Assembly: GCA_009746045.1 (NCBI GenBank)
Contig: RPFO01000065.1
Location: 5,157,368-5,221,367 of the forward strand
Source: Mesostigma viride
Taxonomy: Eukaryota > Streptophyta > Mesostigmatophyceae > Mesostigmatales > Mesostigmataceae
DNA: 64,000 bases
Reading direction: 5' to 3'
A program made the position numbers and the translations under genes. Below the pieces are notes generated by a model. The model had not been told where the DNA came from. It saw only the letters and a list, made by a program, of their open reading frames with translations, and made no database searches. Below are positions 58,363 through 64,000 of this stretch, one piece after another; position 1 is the stretch's first letter; every line of letters starts with the position of its first letter.

Positions 58363-60045
58363 ATGTCGCAGGACTTGAGCGCACCCATCACGTGGCTCCA
58401 TAGCAAGGGGAAGATGGACGAATTTCTGACGACGCTGCCGGAAAAGACCTTCTTCAAACACGTGTACAGCCGGCACACGAACTACAGTTGGAGCGACGTG
58501 GCGCTCAACCCGGTGAACAAAGCGGAGTACGGGGCGGAGGTGCGGTTCGTGATTCCCCGGATTGGCGACCTGGTCACCAAAATGTATCTGTACTTCAACA
58601 TCAGCCGGCTCAAGTACGGCACGCTCCCCCTGGCCAGCAGCGATACAGCGAGCTCGGCAATCCGAAAATACGAAGGTGATTCGGAGAGCCCCTCAACCGC
58701 CTTTGTTTCGGGGACAGTCATCGGGGGCATCGACGCGAGCAATCTGCCAAGGGAGAGATCATCGACAGCAACTCTTAAGGCCCAGAGCGACTTGAATGAT
58801 TCGTGGATGAAGTACCTCGGTTACGTGCTGACAGAACGCGCCGAACTGTACGTGGGCAACTCGCTCATCCAGACTGTGACGGGGGACTTCACATACGTCT
58901 GGGACACCCTTGTCCGCACTGGTGACAGGAGCATCGTGCGAAACACTCCGGATTTTCACGGGGGGCGGGGGGAGAAGCGGCACAGACTACGACCGCATAT
59001 CTACGTCCCACTGAACTTCTACTTCAATGAGAGCGAGGGCCACGCGCTGCCGATCGGCGCCCTCCAGCACCACGAGGTAGAGGTCCGAGTTAAGTTGAAC
59101 GCCAAGCCGCTGCTGTCATCTTACCTGAAATATTACGAGAAGGTGGCATGGAACACTACAACAACACCAGCCACAGACTCGGACCGCTACCGTTTGCGCG
59201 ACGTGATGGTGTGGAGGGGCGGGATGGACACCCGAGCCCCCCTGCCTACAAATACACAAACACCCTTACGCCGCTGAAGGATGTTCTAGACATGGGCGGG
59301 GACCTGAAGAAGGTCAGTTTGGTGACTCGTTTTGTGTTCCTGGACTCGTTCGAGCGAGAGCAGTTCTTAAAGACCCGCAATTCGTGGTTGATCACCGAGA
59401 CGCAGCACCTTTCCGTCCCCATCAAGGCGACCGACAAGCTGTACAAGGAGATAAGCCTTGACAAGTTCACGGGTCCATGCAAGGAGATCATATTCTTCTA
59501 CCGGCCGGACTTCCGCCGCGTGGAGGGGGACGGGTACGGCAACGACAATAATAACTATTGGAACTTTGGCTGCAACCGCCTCATCCAGTTTGCGTACAAG
59601 GGTAGCTCGGCAGGCATGGTAAACAATGCGGTTAGAAAGCCCAGTGGCTATTATGTGGATGCCACGGCCAGCATCAAGGGGCAGGTCGATGATGTGCTAT
59701 TCGAGTCCGCCACGTTCTCCATCAACGGCAAGGACCTGTGGTCCCCCCGCGCGACCCACTGTGGTTCGGTTACTACCTGCCTTATGATGTGCACTCCAAC
59801 GCACCTAGCGAGAACAACTACCAGAGCATTTTCGTGATGCCCTTCTGCTTCCACCCGGAGTCGGAGACCCGAACGGCAGCATTAACCTTGGTCAGATTGA
59901 CCGACCCGCGCTAAAACTTTACTTTAAGAAAGTGCCCGGGGAGAAGGAGGGAGCGGTTATGCAGGACGGCCACATCCACATCTACGCGCGCACGATGAAC
60001 ATTTTTGAGGTGTACCAGGGCCACGGTCGCAAGGTGTTTGTTTGA
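58363..60045 (+). pseudogene. Major capsid protein MCP4 (divergent), frameshifted
   Basis: About 560 codons starting MSQDLSAPITWLHSKGKMDE. MCP features are LPEKTFFKHVYSRHTNYSWS, VIPRIGDLVTKMYLYFNI, YVPLNFYFNESEGHALPIGA with LQHHEVEVRVK, FVFLDSFEREQFL, EIIFFYRPDF and the ending HIYARTMNIFEVYQGHGRK. Frame changes lie near 59235, 59745 and 59865; at the last, GAGACCCGAACGG reads as GAGACC(C)CGAACGG with one C missing. It is more divergent than MCP1-3, with a long insert around residues 75-155, and may be a minor capsid paralog. Confidence 0.85.
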
Positions 60046-60077
60046 TTACAGTATAATAATGATAATTGGGGTCGTGT

Positions 60078-60523
60078 TTATTCGTACGACTCCTGAGTAA
60101 GCTCCAAGGAGAAGCGGAGGCGCTTTCCACCAACTTCCGCGATCTTGCCCCTGATCCGCTGCTTGGTCTTTCCGCCCTTGGCCGGCGAGAGGGGGGTACG
60201 CCCCCCATACCGCCCATACCGCCGATCAGGTGGGACACTAGCTCAAACAGGGCGGGCGTGGTCTCGTCGCCCTCTTGCCCCTGCTGCTCCTCTTCCTCTT
60301 CTTCCTCTTCTTCCTCTTCTTCCTCTTCTTCCTCTTCTTCCCCTTCTTCCACCTCCTCCTCGTGATCTTGTTCCTCGTGCTCGTCCGGGATCACGAAGAC
60401 GATGTTGCCTTCCTCGTCAAACTTTGCCATCCACCCCTGCTCCAGCCCCGACTTCACGATCTCCATCACCCCCTCCGAGGAGGGGGGTTGATCGCGCTTG
60501 CGTTTGCCGGCTGACATCTTCAT
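60078..60523 (-). pseudogene. Acidic poly-Glu protein with basic C-terminus, one frameshift
   Basis: Starts MKMSAGKRKRDQPPSS at 60523, with AAAAAAAT on the minus strand ending 26 bases before the ATG. Residues about 65-90 are an almost pure Glu run from a CTTCCT repeat, followed by LFELVSHLIGGMGGMGG. The uninterrupted frame then runs into poor sequence, but shifting by one base in the G/C homopolymers near 60195 gives KGGKTKQRIRGKIAEVGGKR, LRFSLELTQESYE and a stop at 60078, clearly the true end. About 148 codons. Possibly a virion or chromatin-binding protein. Confidence 0.65.
60293..60345. repeat. TTCCTC repeat (poly-Glu codons)
   Basis: CTTCCTCTT repeats encoding the Glu run of the gene above. 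Confidence 0.9.
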
Positions 60524-60621
60524 GGCGATTGGTGTACAGTAGCTCCACATTTTTTTAGCGCCGTTTTGGACGCGCTAATGGGGCCTCTTTTTCCTCAGCG
60601 TTTTTGCGAAGGCACGCCGCG

Positions 60622-60894
60622 ATGCCCACTACCCTGGAAGTTGATGAACTCCGAGTCAACGGCGGGATCACCTTTACGTCAGGCGGGGTGCTGTCCTCCA
60701 CCAACCCGCTGGACATCGGCCAGCACAGACTGTACACGACGTACGCGCAGGTGAACGGCGTGTCGCGTGCCACGCTGTACATGCTGGAGATCGGCGGTAC
60801 GGCGCCTATCACTGCGGACGAGGACGTCAATTTCTTAAACTGCACGTACCTCGGCAGCTTTGTGTATGACTCCCTCCCTCCCGGTGCCCAGTGA
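60622..60894 (+). CDS. Small fibre-type structural protein
   Basis: 90 residues from MPTTLEVDELRVNGGITFTS. The opening (LEVDELRVNGGITF) matches the style of the shaft repeats in the large fibre gene (VVVHGNLDVLGTF), and the rest is strand-rich without charge clusters. No signal peptide or membrane span. A small structural or decoration protein is likely. Confidence 0.6.
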   Translation: MPTTLEVDELRVNGGITFTSGGVLSSTNPLDIGQHRLYTTYAQVNGVSRATLYMLEIGGTAPITADEDVNFLNCTYLGSFVYDSLPPGAQ

Positions 60895-60963
60895 CACGCC
60901 TGCGTCCGTTTCGTCCGCGCTTAGGCGGGAGCACACATAGATAGCAAAATATAACGACGGCCG

Positions 60964-61752
60964 ATGGAGTTCCGCACCGTGCAGGGGTCTTCGGTGAAGT
61001 TGCTGGTAGAGTCTCTGAAGGAGCTGACCAACGACGTGAACGTCCGTTTTGACGCGGGCGGCGTGCACATCACGGCAATGGACGGGTGTCATTGCGCGCT
61101 CTTCCACGTGAGCCTGGGCGCGGACAAGATCGAGGAGTACTCTTGCACCCACAACTTCACAGTGGGGGTCAGCCTCCTGAATTTGCACAAGCTCATCAAG
61201 AACATCACCACCAACGACGAGCTGGAACTCCGGCTGCGGGAGGACAAGCAGGAGCTGATGGAGATCAACATCGTGAACAAGCAGAAGAACACGCGCTGGT
61301 CCTACTCTATGAAGCTGCTGGACATCGACGAGAACTCCCTCGAGATTCCGGAGAAGGAGTACACGGTGGCCATCACGATGGTGAGCTCAGAGTTCCAGAA
61401 GATCTGCAGGGACCTGGCGGTCGTTTCGGACACCGTCAAGGTGCGTTGCGAGGGGCGGCGAATCACCATGTCCTGCTCGGGCGACATCGGGGACTGCCAG
61501 CTGGAGATTGGGGAGGAGTTCCCCGAGATGGAGGTGGACGTGAAGGACGATTCCGACCCCATCCAGGAGGTGTACTCTTTGCGATACCTCTGCACCTTTT
61601 CCAAGGCCGCGGGACTGTGCAATAGCGTGCAGCTGTTCCTCAGCCACGACTACCCCATCATAGTCAAGTACAAGGTGGGCGACCTGGGCGTCCTCATGTT
61701 CGCGCTGGCCCCCAAGATGGACAGCGGCTCCGGAGACGAAATGAACGAATAA
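60964..61752 (+). CDS. PCNA: PCNA-like DNA sliding clamp
   Basis: 262 residues, the normal length of PCNA (about 260). MEFRTVQGSSVKLLVESLKE, FDAGGVHITAMDGCHCALFH, LHKLIKNITTNDELEL, the two-domain duplication and the C-terminal YCTFSKA-like LRYLCTFSKAAGLCNSVQLF and GVLMFALAPKMD are all clear family features. It forms a ring that tethers the viral DNA polymerase and other repair factors. The frame is intact. AAAATAT lies only 12 bases before the ATG. Confidence 0.95.
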   Translation: MEFRTVQGSSVKLLVESLKELTNDVNVRFDAGGVHITAMDGCHCALFHVSLGADKIEEYSCTHNFTVGVSLLNLHKLIKNITTNDELELRLREDKQELMEINIVNKQKNTRWSYSMKLLDIDENSLEIPEKEYTVAITMVSSEFQKICRDLAVVSDTVKVRCEGRRITMSCSGDIGDCQLEIGEEFPEMEVDVKDDSDPIQEVYSLRYLCTFSKAAGLCNSVQLFLSHDYPIIVKYKVGDLGVLMFALAPKMDSGSGDEMNE

Positions 61753-61789
61753 TTCACCAGGTAGATTTAAAAAATGTTCTATACATGCA

Positions 61790-62644
61790 ATGGAACCAAA
61801 GTTCTGCACTCCGCCAGCATGCGAATTCGTGGTCGAAGGAGGACGAGGCCGGTGTCAGAGGCCTGACATCAGCAAACTCCTAGACAGATTGCCACCAGGC
61901 GCGACCGCGGATGACAACTGGGCGTGCGACCAGATCATGCGGGATGGGAGGCATTTTGACAGGAGGGCGCGCAGGGGAGAGGGAATGATACAGTGGCTAC
62001 TTGAGGTCCCGGACGTCCCTGGAGAGATGGACGCGCGGTGGGAACGTGTTTTAGCCCAGGTCAAGAGGCTGTTCCCTCAAGGCATAGATTCCGAGCCCGA
62101 CATTGATATCATGGCCCTTCCTCATAACGCGTACACAGTGTACGACATCATAAACCAAATCATGTTTGACGGCATGTTCCCCATACATCCAGAAATATTA
62201 GACAAACACAATTATATGTTTGCATTAGGGGTTAAGAAACTGAAACTCCCAGGGTATATGGTGACCACCGTCCATCCGCTTGCCTTACGAAAATTTCATC
62301 GCCCAGTCATATTCATCGACACCGACCGGTATAGGAAGTTGGCTCTCCACAACAAAGATTCCACCTTTATTTCCTGCCAATATGGTCGTGCATTTCCACC
62401 TGGAAAACGGCCAAGTACTTTGGTCGCGTTTGTCACAAGTCTGGCGCATGAGATGATCCACATTCTCCACTGGTGGCTTGGGCATGGTGGCACGTGGCAG
62501 GGGCTGGGGCATGGCGAGGAGTTCTTAAAGCTCTCCAACCTCTTCCTAGGGAGAGGGGGGGACCAAGACACCCTAAACTGCTCTAATTTTGTTCTCCGGA
62601 GTGGAAGTTCTGTGATGCGGAGAACAAAACGTGCTCCGCCCTAG
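61790..62644 (+). CDS. SprT-like zinc metalloprotease
   Basis: 284 residues. The zincin site HEMIH is at residues 220-224 in SLAHEMIHILHWWLGHGGTW, followed by GLGHGEEFLKL, the HGxxF-type third zinc ligand typical of SprT/Spartan/Wss1-like proteases. Cellular relatives degrade DNA-protein crosslinks during replication. The N-terminus has CTPPACEF and similar Cys residues of unclear role. Directly downstream of PCNA on the same strand, which suits a replication-linked function. A short A-tract, AAAAAAT, lies 15 bases upstream. Confidence 0.8.
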   Translation: MEPKFCTPPACEFVVEGGRGRCQRPDISKLLDRLPPGATADDNWACDQIMRDGRHFDRRARRGEGMIQWLLEVPDVPGEMDARWERVLAQVKRLFPQGIDSEPDIDIMALPHNAYTVYDIINQIMFDGMFPIHPEILDKHNYMFALGVKKLKLPGYMVTTVHPLALRKFHRPVIFIDTDRYRKLALHNKDSTFISCQYGRAFPPGKRPSTLVAFVTSLAHEMIHILHWWLGHGGTWQGLGHGEEFLKLSNLFLGRGGDQDTLNCSNFVLRSGSSVMRRTKRAPP

Positions 62645-62735
62645 GCCAGGGATCTGACGCCCGACCTTGCATCACGGTATCCGATGACACCGGGGGCTCC
62701 AAAAAGGCGCATCAGGGACGCAAGAGAGCCAGAGT

Positions 62736-63865
62736 TTAAGCGATCACATTCGATTGATCACACAACCTGGCGGAGCTCGCGATGAACTCCCATCCGAGGC
62801 GTTTGCATATATTCTTCCAGATGTTGTCCTGCTCCCACAACTTGTCCCGGCTCTTGAGCAAGGGGAAGTGAGGCAAGAACTCGTCATAGCCCTGCAGCTG
62901 GCACATCTTGTGGAGGCAGTAGCTGTAGTTTAAGAAATTTTTCCGCCCTTTGGGGACCACCTGCTCGAATGCTCCCTGCACCATCTTGAACATCGACCTC
63001 AGCTTCTGCTCCTGCTCTTGCGTCATGGACGGGGGGGCGTCCCGGACAGGATGTGGGTGAGCTGCACGCTGTGTTCAAAGTACTTGGACAGACGCAACTT
63101 GCGCAGGTACTTGCGGACCACGACCGGCGTGATCCGGCTCGTGTCGACCACGCGCGCCTTCTTGAACTCCACGCGCAGGCTCTCGACGACCTCCTCGGGG
63201 ATGACAGACTTTTCCCGTGCGTGGAATTGGGCGAGCACCTCGTTGAAGTGGTTGATGCGTTTGTAGCAGTAGTCGGAGGTGTTCATAGAGGTGCCGTAGG
63301 AGACGTTCCTCTCCGTGTTCTCGGTGGCCGGCGCTGTGGTGCCGCACGCGGCACAGAGGAGCAGGGCCTCCTTGTGGTTCTCCACCATGTTGGTGTTGCA
63401 CTTGGGACAGAACCCGTACAGATCGGCCGCGTTGTCCTGGCACAAGTCCAGGGTTACGCACTCCGAGAGAAAGGGGTACTTGGCGATGGCCTGCATGAAC
63501 GCCCGGAACATCTCTCCCCTGCCCCTCTTCCTGGCCCCGTATTCTTCCGCCCCTTTCGTCTCTCCTTCGGCCCTTTTGCGCTTGCTGCTATGAAACGTCT
63601 GACTGTACTCGCTGTAGATGGGCATGACGTCCAGGAGGAAGGCGTCCATCTCCCCCGCCTCGATCCTGTTTATTTCGGCCTGGACCTTTCTTAGCTCCGT
63701 CCTCGCATCGAACCGCGCGTTCCATTCCGTCATCGGCGTCTCCTTGACGCGCCTCTCCAGCGTCTGGACAGATTCCTTCAAACGAGGCAGGCTCTGGATC
63801 CTCTCCTCCAAGATCCTCATGCAGTCCTGCATGGCCGCCTCCACGTTGTAGTGTGTCCCGGGCAT
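62736..63865 (-). pseudogene. VLTF3-like viral late transcription factor, one frameshift
   Basis: Two frames, 63865-63023 and 63026-62736, form one protein of about 375 codons. The first gives FCPKCNTNMVENHKEALLLC and AACGTT (zinc ribbon), then YCYKRINHFNEVLAQFHARE, IPEEVVESLRVEFKKARV, VVVRKYLRKLRLSKYFEHSV and QLTHILSGTPP, the classic VLTF3 C-terminal region. The second continues TQEQEQKLRSMFKMVQGAFE and ends DKLWEQDNIWKNICKRLGWEF, also typical. The break lies in a run of G/C (GGGGGGGCG) near 63030, so it may be a sequencing slip. This factor activates late (structural) viral genes. Confidence 0.9.
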
Positions 63866-64000
63866 CCTACTCTGGACGCTGCGAAAATGCGGTGACGGAC
63901 GACGCGCTGACAGTGGTTGGGGTGCGCTTACAGCAGGTGAGAAATTATCAATGCGAATGGTATCTCACGCCACCACCCGCAAATGGAGCCGACCAACGCC
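63866..64000. other. Region upstream of VLTF3, window end
   Basis: Non-coding; no clear A-tract on the minus strand within 40 bases of the start. Nothing else recognised. Confidence 0.5.

Noticed and set aside
1..64000. tRNA, rRNA or riboswitch genes
   Set aside because: None could be recognised by eye on either strand; short or degenerate tRNAs cannot be excluded without a covariance search.

Overview
The window looks like part of a nucleocytoplasmic large DNA virus (NCLDV, giant virus of algae) integrated in, or at least long resident in, a GC-rich host genome that resembles a green alga. Direct support for the virus: four double-jelly-roll major capsid protein (MCP) genes or remnants (39.6-41.1, 50.3-52.0, 56.6-58.3 and 58.4-60.0 kb), an A32-type DNA packaging ATPase (split, 31.1 and 37.5-38.2 kb), a VLTF3-type late transcription factor (62.7-63.9 kb), PCNA (61.0-61.8 kb), and many tightly packed intronless genes of virion-protein type. 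Support for a host nuclear setting: several large eukaryotic-type mobile elements sit inside the viral genes and carry host-style low-complexity DNA (CAG, AACC, TTCACGTC, GTGGCTGC and GC-rich minisatellites). The green-alga host is an inference from composition and repeats; no clear host gene is visible.

Layout. 0-15 kb (minus strand): fibre/adhesin-like structural genes. One long gene reading from 15,075 down to 1,199 is cut by an 8.48-kb Copia-like LTR retrotransposon (2,261-10,741; identical 455-bp LTRs, GCTTT target duplication) and by two smaller terminal-inverted-repeat elements (12.2-13.0 and 13.0-14.65 kb). 15-31 kb: an intact gene-dense viral block with small membrane proteins, a 1,279-residue IS630/Tc1-like DDE protein, a small basic protein, zinc-binding proteins, two tandem paralogous structural genes with arginine tails, and a JAMM-type protease. 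31-38 kb: the packaging ATPase, opened just before its Walker A motif by a 6.3-kb element with perfect 44-bp inverted ends. 39-52 kb: two tandem MCP genes, the upstream one broken three codons before its stop by a 9.1-kb element with 3-bp target duplications. 52-60 kb: two frameshifted beta-rich structural genes, a frameshifted PD-(D/E)XK nuclease-like gene and a divergent MCP pair. 60-64 kb: an acidic/basic protein, PCNA, a SprT-like metalloprotease and VLTF3.

The surviving genes are mainly for late expression (VLTF3), capsid building (MCPs, fibres, membrane proteins), genome packaging (A32 ATPase) and replication (PCNA). Many carry a shared A-tract about 26-31 bases before the start codon, and three without it carry TGTGCGA at a similar place, so two viral promoter classes are likely. 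Because the packaging ATPase and one MCP are broken by insertions, this copy probably cannot make virions by itself. Single-base frameshifts are concentrated at 50-64 kb and in the retrotransposon gag, while 15-31 kb is clean; whether these are decay or sequencing error cannot be settled from the sequence alone.
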